The notes under the pieces are model-generated. The model was given only the letters and a program-made list of their open reading frames with translations. It was not told the DNA's origin and searched no databases. From positions 31,205,983 to 31,269,982 of the forward strand of contig NC_089598.1 in assembly GCF_019320115.1 (NCBI RefSeq): a DNA stretch of 64,000 nt. Direction: 5' to 3'. Every line of letters starts with the position of its first letter. Position 1 is the stretch's first letter. The stretch is from Miscanthus floridulus (taxonomy: Eukaryota > Streptophyta > Magnoliopsida > Poales > Poaceae). A program made the translations under genes and the position numbers. Below, one piece after another: positions 32,521 through 43,869 of this stretch.

Positions 32521-32720
32521 AAATTAATAATTTAATAATAGTAAATAAAACGCTACTTAGTTTCTCCTAGGTTGGTCTAGTTTTTTTTAAAATGACAATC
32601 AATTTTAAAAAATCCAAGTAGTTTCACAATATTTATGAACTATATATTATGAAAGTATTTTCTTATAGTGAATTCAAAACATAAATCTTGTATTGTTGGC
32701 CTAGTTCCTCCTAGACTAGT

Positions 32721-33919
32721 TGTAGATATCTAGTTGGCCTAGGGGGGGTGAATAGGCCTGTCAAAATAAACACTCAAATTTTTATCAATTTCACCCTGCG
32801 GCACTGCCGCTCTGACGAGCAGCACTGCCGGACTGTGGCACTACCGCACCTGCAGACAACTTCGAGTCATAGTTTAAAATCAGTGAATGAAAACTTAGAT
32901 CGAAGAAATTTCTCAGCTTACTTCAGGTATAATAGTCACAGATCAAGAGCTAGAAGTAGTAGGAACACCACAAATAAGTAGATCGACTAGAAACCCTAGA
33001 AATCACCTCAACAACAATATGCCATGCAAGTAATATAAATCAAGCACAAGAGACACAATGATTTATCCTATGGTACAGCTCGCCACCTAGGCTTGCCTAC
33101 GTCCATGTTGTTGAGGTTAGCCACTAAGGCTTAGGGCTTTTCAACCCTTCCTCGTTCTCAAGTTAAGAGACTTAACTCTTGAGATGAGGGGGTGAGTTTA
33201 TTAGCTTCAAGAGATGGTCACAAACCTCCTGGGACTGTCACACAAGTTAGCAAGCTTCACGGGCGATGCTTTAGCCGGCTAGGAGCCAAGCTCCAAGAGT
33301 AACAAACACAACCGTTGGCCAAAACGTGAACCAAGTGCTCTTTTGTGTTGGAGAATCAATGGAGCTGTTCTCTAATCGAGTTTTGGACTCTTTTCTCTCA
33401 AGGATTAATGGGAAAATCAATGGATTTGCTTAAGGGCTCAAGGTCACTAATGGAGGGAGGGAGATAGCTCCTTTTCTATTTTGGACGAGCTGGAATGAGC
33501 AGAAGGAAGAAGATAGCCGTTGGGCAGGAAGAGGATGGGTATAAATACCCCCTCACCCCAACAGTCACTTAAGTGCGGCAGTGCCACATCAGTCAAGACA
33601 TCAAGGGTAAGAGTGAAGTTTAGACTGTCTTGGCTGTGAATCTAAGAATACATGTGTATGTTTGAGCACTTAGTAGCACATGTTGGCTTAAGCATTGTGT
33701 CCCCATTTATAGTACGGCTTTTTCTATACTCAAATTCAAAATATAAAAGAATTTAAACCTCCTTTAAGTTTGAATCCATCAACATTTGTAATTGGGGGCT
33801 CCTCCGTTTCGTGTAGCATCCTCGAATATAAATTCCCTACTTGTCATCTTAATAAATCTCATTAGTTCTCTAATTGCGTGGTCATTATCACCAAAACCCA
33901 CAATTAGGGCTTGATTGCA
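32721..33919 (-). repeat. 3' LTR of Sirevirus A
   Basis: On minus it opens TGCAATCAAGCCC (33919) immediately after a polypurine tract and ends ATATCTACA (32721). CTAGT outside may be the 5-base target duplication. About 1.2 kb, normal for Sireviruses. The outer boundary is inferred because the partner LTR is out of view. Confidence 0.65.
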
Positions 33920-33925
33920 CTTTTA

Positions 33926-33939
33926 ATCTCCCCTTTTTG
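33926..33939 (-). promoter_or_regulatory. Polypurine tract of Sirevirus A
   Basis: AAAAAGGGGAGATT on minus, seven bases from the inferred LTR start. It primes plus-strand DNA synthesis in LTR elements. Confidence 0.65.
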
Positions 33940-34960
33940 GTGATTGATGACAACTAATTAGAGCTTACAAAAGATATGAAATAAATACTGAGATTTTTCG
34001 AGCTATAGGTGTAGAGCCTCCCCCTAAATGTGTGAATAGAGAATTGAATTCTTAAATTGGCATAAGAAGCCAAGATTCACATTTTAGTAAAAGTGATGGG
34101 GCTCCCCCTACATCCATGCTTTTGTGGGGTGCTGCATACTGTGTCAGGTATGTAAAACGTGATGCAAATGACAGTTTATGCACAACATGTTTTGCTGTTA
34201 CAGCTAGGTGCGGCACTGCCGCACTTGATGTAACAGCACAGATCAGAACAGACACCACACAACATGTGATACATATAAAGATATACGTTCTAGCACAATT
34301 GTATCACAAGCGATAGCATAGATTAATATATGTTCATATCCTACACATATATAAAGTACTTAAGTAGCATTATTACATAAATAGAGTTTTTAATGGACTC
34401 TCAAACTCTCACCTAACGAAGACTACTCTAAACAGATACGAATATGACTCTAGCTGCAGCAACCTCCTCTCCATGGCATAGAAAAAGTTGTTGACCCCTC
34501 TAATTTTCTCCCCCTTTGGCATAAAGCACCAAAAAAAAGAAGAAAAGAAGAAAGACCAACACTCACTCCTCATCCTCTTAGATGGTGTCCCAATCGACAT
34601 AATCCCCACCAGTAGCTCCACTAGCACCGGTAACGTCCTCCTCTCCACCACCACCATCATCGTCGTCATCGTTGGAGGAAGAAGAAGAAGATGCCACCAC
34701 CCTCCCTTAGCGATGAGTGGTCAAAGTGTGGCGCTCATGCCTGGTGCTCCTCCTCATGGACTGCAAGGTGGACCTCAAACTTATGTGAGGATCAAGCTCT
34801 GGCTGCTCCTCCTTCTCCTCCTCCTCCTCCTCATCCTCTGAATCTATTTTAGAAAGACTAGGAAGGTCATCAAACCTCGGCGATGACTGAACTAAAAAAG
34901 AGGTGGCAGCCCTACACGCTCTCTAGCCTCCCAGTTGGCTTCATGGTTCTCCAACCGGTC

Positions 34961-36248
34961 CTAATATGCGGTCCTCGCTGCATAGGTGCATGTGGTGAAT
35001 ATAGCTTTGATCCACTTCCCAAACTTCTCCATCTTCTTTTCCTTGCGAGGCCTAGAGCGGGATGACTCAGGCACGTCCACAACTAATGGAGAGCATCTCA
35101 CTACCCTGCTAGCATCAGGTCTTCTCGATCTTGTAGATGGTGTGAAGACCATTTTTCTTAAATCTATAGCCAGTGACCCTCTCAATCATAAACATGAGAT
35201 AGGGGGCATAGGGTATCCCCTTTCTCCCATCCTCCATGGCGTTCCTTAGCTCACGCCACATGAAGCAAGGGACATTAAACCTGTCACCTCTAGGAGCAAA
35301 TCTAGCAAGCACATTTCTCACATATCCATTAAGATTAGAAGCTACTTTGTCCTTGGGATTGATAGTGTGCCTGATCAAATTATTCAGAATGTAATAATAG
35401 CTCTTCAGGCCACTGACCTTCCCATCTGCACTTTTCCTGTCAATCCACATATAGGCAATATCACGTATATCAGCTCTAGCCTCATCATGAATGTAAGTGA
35501 AACCTCGCTCCTCCTCTCCAAAACCAATGATCTGGCTAAAAGTCACAAAATCAACTCTATAATGTCGTCCCTCAGTCATCTAGTGAATCTCATCAGTGTA
35601 GATGCTATAGAAGAAAGTGGCATGGAACTGGGCTAGCACTTCTTCATTCTAATTATATCTAAAGCTTATAATATCAGTGTGGCTAAACAAATCACAAGCC
35701 TTGATCACCTTATTGAACTTAGGCTCATTCTTTCTCTTCATCTCCTCCCAATCAACATACTACATCTTAACAACCTTGAATTTCTTGGAGTTAAAGTTCA
35801 CATATGCATAGAAGTTGGAATGAAACTTATTTCAAAACCTATAGTCAATCCCCAAATCCTTTGGCTACTCATAGGGATTGTTTTCCCATGCTTGTTCCAC
35901 CATCTTTAGCTTTCCCGCATAATTGAGCATAGGATAGGGACGTGTGTCAATAGGACGCCTCATAACTACATCCTTAGAATACTCTCTGATGTAGCTCCTG
36001 TCAAACTCCTCAAGATGAGGTGGAGTATCTGGGCAAGCACCTGGAGGAATGGTGCGGCCAGCCCTCTCTAGGTTCTCCTCATCCTAGATCATCTGATCTC
36101 TCCTCCCCCTATCTCTGGCAACATCTCTATTTGCTACACTACTACTACCCCATGTGGTCCTGCCATGACCACGATGAGGCATCTGCTTATCCCGAGGCTC
36201 GGTCATCTTCCTCTTCCCTCTTCGGTCATCATCACCTCCAGAGGCCAT
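34961..36248 (-). pseudogene. Extra ORF between pol and 3' LTR of Sirevirus A (env-position ORF), broken
   Basis: Minus-strand coding sequence begins with an ATG at 36248. It runs through several in-frame stops and includes an intact 154-codon part (35579-35115) with SYYYILNNLIRHTINPKDK and IPYAPYLMFMIERVTGYRF. It then shifts frame into a basic segment (RPRKEKKMEKFGKWIKAIFT). From memory, similar proteins are widespread as unclassified retrotransposon products in grasses. The position corresponds to the env-like slot of Sireviruses. I see no clear signal peptide or transmembrane helix, and its role is unknown. Confidence 0.65.
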
Positions 36249-37421
36249 CTATGCAGACAAATATAGGTCCAAATGAGAAACTATACATAAGGAGAGTAGA
36301 AGTTACCATATAAAGTAAGTTAAGTACTCAAGAAGAGTCAACGTGCAAGAGAGGGAAGCAGCTGATGAGGTACTGCCCCTAGATGTGCGGCACTGCCACA
36401 CTTGGGAGCGGCACTGCCACACTAGCTGTTTCACCAAGACTGTAGTTTGCATCTTCTTGTCTACTAAACTTACTTCACAATTTAACTCCCAGCCCACTAT
36501 ACAATCTCAGCAAGCATAAACATGTCTATGTCATCGATTCATCTAGATATAATTTGAAGAAAGCCAAGTAATCATGAATCTTAACATTGGAAACTGAATA
36601 AAATAGATAAAGTGAGTCAACCTTTGAACCAAGAGTTTAGCACTGCTAGCTTTGCACAGAGGTGTGACATTGCCGCATCAGTTAATTTGGCTCCAAGGTT
36701 GAATCACGATTTCTACTTCAATCAATCCTCAAAGCACCATCCAAACTACTATCTACCTTCCAATCAACCATCCAAGACAACTAGAATTGACACATTGCAT
36801 AGATCGGGAAGGATTAGGGTTTCACCTTGGTTTTCGTGGATTGGGGAGGAAAGGGAGAGAATGGCTTCGTTCACGAGCTTCAGCAGCTACTGGCGACGGG
36901 GGAGAGTGCCAGCAACCGGCGCAGCACTGTCGGATGGTGGCGCCATGACTGGGCAATGGCACGGCGACAATGGACGCACGAGACAGAGAGAAAGAGAGAT
37001 GCGCCGGCATCGGGTAGAATGAGGGAGAGAGAGAGAGTTACTGTGGGCCAGTTGGCAAAAGGAGCAAAGAATGGCCCCCTGTAGTAACAGGCTGTTGTGG
37101 GTCGAATTCTGATTAGAATTCAAAGTGCGGCACTGCCGCTCTCCACACGCGGCACTACCACAGCGCGGCACTGCCGCAAGGCAGGTGCGACACTGCCGCA
37201 CTCCCCAGAACAACAAGATTTAGCTATTAACTAAATACCTCTCTATATATAGGATATGGACACATATCTCAAGCATATTATGACCAGCAATAAATAATCA
37301 ATGCAAACAATGATCATAATACACTAGTTTATTATGATAAACTTTTTTAAGCACAATATTTAAACTTTTGCAATTCATTTCTCCTATCCACGCTAGTTCA
37401 TCAATCAAGGTGTGCTATAGT
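36249..37421 (-). other. Non-coding spacer of Sirevirus A
   Basis: It separates RNase H from the extra ORF and contains two of the four exact GCGGCACTGCCGC motifs in this element (37127 and 37165), with diverged copies near 36387 and 36408. No gene is supported. Confidence 0.55.
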
Positions 37422-38909
37422 TCAAACCACATTACGAGAATCAAGTATATTTAGCTCACTACGCAAAACACAAAACCTTGACTCATCAAGAGGCTTAGTG
37501 AAGATATCGGCTAGTTGCTTTTTGGTGCTCACATTATGAATTTTGATATCTCCTTTGGCTTCGTGGTCTCTCAAGAAATGGTGTCGGATGTCTATGTGCT
37601 TAGTTCTTGAGTGGCTTACGGGATTGTTGGCTAACTTTATGGTACTTTTGTTGTCACACAAGAGTGAAATTTTAGTGAAGTGATATCTAAAATCTTAAAG
37701 GGTTTGCCTCATCCAAAGTAGTTGAGCACAACATGCACCGGCTACAACATACTCGACTTCAGCGGTGGAAAGGGCTACACAATTTTGCTTTTTAGAACTC
37801 CAAGACCCTAGGGACCATCCAAGGAATTGCCATGTCCCCGAAGTGCTTTTCCAATCTACTTTGCAACCGACGTAATTGGAATCCGAATACCCAAGTAGAT
37901 CAAACCTAGAGCCCTTAGGATACCATAAGCCAAGGTTAGTAGTGTGTACTAAATATCCCAAGATTCTCTTAACGGCCACTAAGTGACACTCTTTTAGGTT
38001 AGCTTGAAATCTAGCACACATGCACACACTAAGCATAATATCGGGCCTAGATGCTCATAAATAAAGTAGAAAGCCAATCATGGAGCGATATACCTTAGTA
38101 TCCATGGCTTTCCCTTCATCATTGTGATCTAGATGTCCATTGGTTGGCATGGGAGTTTTGATAGACTTGGCATTCACCATGTCAAACTTCTTAAGCATAT
38201 CATGGGTGTACTTTGTTTGGCTAATAAAAGTTCCATCCTTCACTTGCTTGATTTGAAATCCAAGTAAGAACTTCAATTCACCCATCATGGACATCTCAAA
38301 TCTCTTGGTCATGATCCTACTAAATTTCTCACAAAAAGAATGATTAGTACTACCAAATATTATGTCATCGACATATATTTGGCACACAAATATATCTTTG
38401 CCAACTTTGTGAGTAAAAAGGGTAGGATCGGCTTTGCCTATTTCAAAGCCTTGTTTAGGCAAGAATTCCTTAAGGCATTCATACCATGCTCTTGGTGCTT
38501 GCTTAAGCCCATAGAGCACCTTTTGGAGTTTGTAGACATGGTTGGGAAACTTATGATCTTCAAAACCTGGTGGTTGCTCAACATAGACAAGTTCTTGAAT
38601 AGGGCCATTGAGGAATGCACTCTTCACATCCATTTAATATAGCTTGAAGTCGTGATAAGCGGCATAGGCTAGAAGCATTCGAATTGCTTCAAGTCTTGCC
38701 ACTAGTGCATATGTTTCTTCAAAGTCCAAGCCCTCCACTTGAGTGAAACCTTGAGCAACCAACCTTGCCTTGTTCCTTGTCACCACTCCATTCTCATCTT
38801 GCTAGTTGTGGAAGACCACTTGGTGCCAATGACATTGGTATTAGGTCATTCTACCAAAGTCCACACTTGGTTTCTTTTGAAGTTATTGAGCTCTTCTTGC
38901 ATGGCCATC
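37422..38909 (-). pseudogene. Copia reverse transcriptase and RNase H of Sirevirus A, broken
   Basis: From 38909 leftward: MAMQEELNNFKRNQVWTLVE, a stop, then [20 protein letters not shown], another stop, then MDVKSAFLNGPIQELVYVEQ and the catalytic YVDDIIFGSTN. RNase H follows (SDSNYVGCKVDWKSTSG, CALSTAEVEYVVA, CDNKSTIKLANNPV and ADIFTKPLD). Stops at several points mean it cannot make an intact product. The order and motifs are diagnostic of Ty1/copia. Confidence 0.92.
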
Positions 38910-39880
38910 TGAAAGGTCCTTGTGTGGTTTTGGTAATTGAGTGACAACCAAGGTGGACTAATTGTATTTATGTGAGATACATAGGTGATTAGTCCATAGG
39001 TACATATGTGTGAGCAACATATGCCATGGAGGTGGAAATAGCTCGGAGATGTTGCAAAGCTCACACATGTGATGATGAAGGAGCTTATTGCACATGAGAC
39101 ATGACATTGAGTCATGTGATCAAGGTGGAGAAGATCAAGACAAGACTTGGCTTGATGGACCAGTTGCAAGCGTGAAGGGCAAGTCGGAGGCTTTGGAGCG
39201 ATGGACCACATGGCTGTGAAGCTTAAGCAAGACTTGGCACCGATGGATAAAGGCAACGGTGAAAAGCAAGTGAAGTCAAGATCGATGAACCAATATGATC
39301 ACATGATGATATGAAGTGGATCATATCATTGTTGATCGTGTTGGTGCATATGTTGCATCGACATTGGAGGAGATGGAATAGAATGTGCAAGGCAAAGGTA
39401 TAACCATGTCATTTCATTTCACTGGTCATAGGTATGTAGAGAAGTTTATGACCAGGTTTAGGATGGATGGCCATACTATTAAGAGGGGCAAACTTGTTTG
39501 CATATCGGTCATCTAGTGCCACTCGAGTAATCTAACTTTGCATCATCACTAGGATTGAGTGGCGTGGCAAGTTGAGTTGCTAATCCTTTGGAAATGATTG
39601 TGAAAATGCTAACACACATACACATGGTGGTGTACACTTGGTGGTGTTGGCACATTTATAAAGGAGATGAAGTTGGACTTGATGTGGATCAACTTGGTGA
39701 TGGAACAGAGGCGAGAAAGGTTCAAAACTCCATCGGCAAAGTGTCCCCCCATAGAGTGCGGATAGTCTGATGGTGCCACCGGCGCCCTATACAGAAAAGA
39801 CAAGGTTTCACAGAACTAATCGGACGCTGGCCTCGGTAGGACCGACGCGTCCGGTCAGTGGCAGCAGTGAGCGCGTGGTC
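38910..39880 (+). repeat. 5' LTR of element B (minimum extent)
   Basis: It aligns with 49704-50628 up to the point where the 3' copy is cut. The true right end is further on but cannot be placed by comparison. Differences between the copies include many C/T and G/A changes at CG sites, and the 5' copy has a roughly 40-base extra stretch near 39747-39790. Confidence 0.75.
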
Positions 39881-40156
39881 TCGGTCTCATGACTGGACAC
39901 TGGCGTGAAGAGTGACCGGACACTCAGGGTCTACATTTGGTTAGTGCTGACGTATGGTGACGTAGGCGGCGCTAGAGTTAGGCACGTGGGTGTAGAACTG
40001 ATCGGACGCTGGTCTACGTCTGATCATGGTGGACCGGATGCGTCTGGTCACAAAATAGAGGCTCGGGGAGCTCTCTAGAAACGACCAAACTCAGGCGCAG
40101 CAACGTCCGGTCATTCACTGTGCAGCATCTAGTAGCAACTTAACCGTTGAGATTGG

Positions 40157-41959
40157 GTGGCTCCGGTTGAACGCAGAGTGACACGTGGAAGTGCTCATGA
40201 TATGTGGATGGCACTCCAAGTCTTCTACGGTGACTCATCCACAAGTGATGATGGAAAATTCAAGAAGGAGGATGATCACAAGGTGGAGGCACATGAGTGT
40301 GTTGAGCATAACCACAATTTGGTGATTGTGGAAGATTGCTCCACCTCATGGTCAAGTGATGATGATGATGATCGATCCACTACAAGTTCACTTAACAAGG
40401 TTGATGATGATGCCACAAGTGTTGCACATAAAGATTCTACCTCAAGCACACTTGGTGGTGATCTTGACGATGTTGGTTCATGCTCAAGCCATGATGATGA
40501 TGCTACTATAAGCTCTCCAACTACACCACATTGTTTCATGTCACATGGTGACACCAAGGTATCAAATGCTAACGTGGTTAATCATGTTGATTCATATGAT
40601 GAGCTTGTTAGTAGACTTGCTAGCATAACCATATCTTTAGAAAATGAGAAAGCTAAAACATTGAAATTAGAAAATGAAAACTCATTTCTAAAGAACTCTT
40701 GTGAAGAACATAAGAAATTACTTGATGCTTTTAAATCTTCACATGATGAGCTAAAATTGAATCATGAGACACTTCTTGCATCTTTTGATGAATTATTAGA
40801 ACAACATGCTTCTCTCATTAAAATGTTTACAAAGAAACTTAAAAATAATGAGAGCTCATCACATGGATCAAATGATAAATCACAAATTGTTGCTAACCCT
40901 TGTGGTGTAGGCAAGAAGCATGTATCCACCTCTTGTGATGATTTATTAGATATGCCATGCTCTTCACATATAGATGCTTGTTCTACTTTTATGTCTTGTG
41001 AAACTAACCTTTTGAAGGAGAACAATAAGCTTAATGAACAAGTGAAAAAATTGAGCAACAAGCTAGAGAGGTGCTACAACTCAAAAGTCACCTTTGAGCA
41101 CATGTTGAAGACTCAAAGAAACTATGGTGACAAGTGTGGCCTTGGCTTTAAGAAGATGACAAAGGATGAAATAAAGAGAGAAAGAAAGATGAAGAAGATA
41201 CAACAAAGAAAACTCTCTCATACCATGTGCTACTAGTGTCATAAAGTGGGACACCTTGCAAATGGTTGCCCTAACATTAAGAAGCTCAAGAAGATAAAAG
41301 AAGAGAGGCTCAAGCATGTGAAGTGCTTCAAGTGCTGCACTTGGGGTCACCTTACCTCAATGTGCCCAACCAAGCAATTGGTGAAGCAACTAGAAGAGCC
41401 TCAACCAAAGCCACAAGTTGAGCAAGAGAAGACACCCTAAGAACAAATCAAGATCAACCATGAAGATGGTGGTGATTTGATGATAAAGAAGAAGAAAACT
41501 AGAAGGGGTGGAAAAGCAAGAGAAAGAGCATTGCGTCCAAGGATGAATCAAGATGCAAAACAAATGAGCAAGAATAAAGAAGAGAAAATAGAGAAGATTG
41601 CTCACATGAGATGCTATAGTTGTGACACATTGGGCCACCTAGCTTCGGGTTGTCCAAACAAGCTTGAGAAGAAGGCTCAAGCAAACAAGGAGAAGCAAGG
41701 CGATGAGAAGCACAACATGAGCAAGGAAGAAAAGGCTCAAGCAAAGAGAAAGTGCTACTCATGCCAGGAAAGGGGACACATGGCACATTCATGTCCCCTA
41801 GGTAACACTCCTAAGCCTATTTCAATTTATGATGATTCTATGCTTAGGAAGGATGGTAATGGTACCTCTATGGTTGCTATTGCAAAACATCCCACTACTC
41901 ATACTAAGGCATTGCCTAAGTATATTGCTCCTAACTTGAGAGGACCCAAAATTGTTTAG
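40157..41959 (+). pseudogene. Gag-like protein of element B with four CCHC zinc knuckles, two in-frame stops
   Basis: A single frame begins VTRGSAHDMWMALQVFY, a copia gag-type segment. It passes through an Asp/Ser-rich region and a coiled-coil region (about residues 150-335, for example ENEKAKTLKLENENSFLKNS), then four CX2CX4HX4C knuckles: CHKVGHLANGC (its first Cys before the stop), CFKCCTWGHLTSMC, CYSCDTLGHLASGC and CYSCQERGHMAHSC. TAG at 41234-41236 and TAA at 41438-41440 interrupt the frame. It ends at 41959. Copia gags usually have one knuckle. The gag core looks shortened. Confidence 0.82.
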
Positions 41960-43864
41960 GTACCATCAAAAAGTGGATGAATGTGTGTAGGTACCATGGC
42001 ATTAGAGGCTCGATTAAATTGTTTTCATATTAATCGCCATATGTTGAATCAAGCATTGAAGCTTAATGCAATTCTATCCTAATGCCAAGCCAAGAATTAG
42101 TGAAGTCCAAATGTGCTTCAACATACAAGTGTCATGATCAAGTTGTGGTGATTTATTGGTCTATTTGATGGCTTGCAAAAATACTTGAGTTAAAGCTTGC
42201 AAATTGGATGATCATGAGCTAACCAAGGTATATATCTTGTTGATTATTTCATTTGGGTGCATATGAGTTGATTGAATTGGATAAATATGCAATGTTGCTC
42301 ACTATAAGATGTTTGAATGGATAAATTGATTAGTAATCAAGTTTGGATTGATTTGTGTTGGATAAGTTCATATGATGACATATAGTAAGTGGATTGAATG
42401 GATTTATGTCTTGTGAAAGTATTCAAATAAGTTGATTTCAAGTTTGATTCACATTTGAAGTATAGCTCAAGTGATTGAAATCTATCCTATATTGCAAAAT
42501 CTGAGCTAGCTGTGATCTTAGCCATGTTTGAGTGATCAAAACTTATTGGATTGGCATAAAAATTGGTGTACATACTATAGACTTATGGTATAAGATTCTG
42601 TACAAATTTCATGAGAATTGGATAAAAGATGATTTAGTTTTGGAGTGAATCTTGTCAGCTATAGTGCAACAGTTTTCAGCATGTAACCATGATGGAAGAA
42701 TTGAAATCTAGTAGCAATTTAGAAGTCAAATGAAGCTCAAATTTTTACAGATGCTAGATAACTTAGTTAAGCACATCTTCACCAAATTTCGTGGCATTTG
42801 GATTTGTACTTTAGGACATATGTATTTTTCTTTGAAGAGTACAAAATCTGCTAGAAAAGTGACAAATGTTGGATTGATCTAGAGTCACTTTGATTGAAAG
42901 GTCCTCAAGTTGGAAATATGTTTATAAGTAATTGAGGCACCTAAGTTTGGTATTAAGATGATCTTTAAGCATGACAATCAAAGAGTACAAGGCCATTTGA
43001 TTGTGGAGTGTACTTTGCACACATTCGGTACTCAAATTAGAAGATCAAGATCAAACTTAGGATGAAGATGAAGTTTAAGTTCTAGTGACTATTGGAAATC
43101 ATTTGGTAGAAAGAAAAGGACTTAAACAAGTAGAAAGAAAAGGACTTAAAGAAGGAATCAAGGTTACTCATCAAGTTAAGTCCATCACTTGGATCAAGCA
43201 ATCAAGTCATTTCAAGTGAGTATCAAGAATGGTTCTTGGAGAGAGGTCACTTCTCCCTAGTGTAGGGGCTTGCCGTCTATGAGTAGGTAAACCAAGTGTG
43301 GTACTTGAAAGGCTAACATAGAAGTGGTGATCTGAGAAACATTTGAGATGCTTAGTTGAAGCAATCAAAAGGATTGATCAAGAAAAGCAAGCAACATCCA
43401 AAAGAGAGCTAATCATGATATTTCAAGTGGTATTCTCACGTTGATGCTCTCATGCAAGCATTGATTAGAGGATGAAGCAAGCCAACCACAACAAGAAAGT
43501 GCACTTGATCATAAATGGTATTCATTTCATGTGGGTGAAGAATGGAATTCAAAATGGTATCTATTGGTCTTCACCAAGCTTATAATTGGACTTCATATTG
43601 CTATTAGAGTAATGAATTGGAATCTATGTGACTATCCTCTACTCCAACATAGTAAAGGTATCATTGTAATATGCATGATCATTTCATCCCTTACTAGTAT
43701 GAGGTTAGTGCATATAGTACATACTTCATAGGATCATGCATAACAAATGAAATGTTTACATTCATAGCCTACCACTATTGCTTGAATGATTAATTGATCT
43801 AGTGGTTAGTATATGAATTTGTTCATGAGCTAAGTAAACCCAAGTACTTGATTTAATTTGGATT
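41960..43864 (+). other. Non-coding interior of element B, left part
   Basis: AT-rich sequence where pol would be expected. No pol motifs are seen in any frame. Confidence 0.6.
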
Positions 43865-43869
43865 GCCAA

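Larger units (their letters stand above)
32721..38909 (-). mobile_element. Sirevirus-type Ty1/copia retrotransposon A, 3' two-thirds; interrupted at 38909
   Basis: Reading right to left it has reverse transcriptase, RNase H, a non-coding spacer, an additional ORF, a polypurine tract and one LTR. Its 5' part is missing because another element begins at 38910 within the reverse-transcriptase coding region. The rest is expected beyond the window. The extra ORF between pol and the 3' LTR is a feature known in Sireviruses. Confidence 0.85.

Noticed and set aside
40157..41236. Host coiled-coil (myosin-like) protein
   Set aside because: Same frame continues into retroviral-type zinc knuckles and lies between matching LTRs, so it is gag.
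41234..41236. Programmed stop-codon readthrough in gag
   Set aside because: Context after TAG (TGTCAT) is not a known readthrough signal, no pol follows, and a second stop occurs at 41438; decay is simpler.
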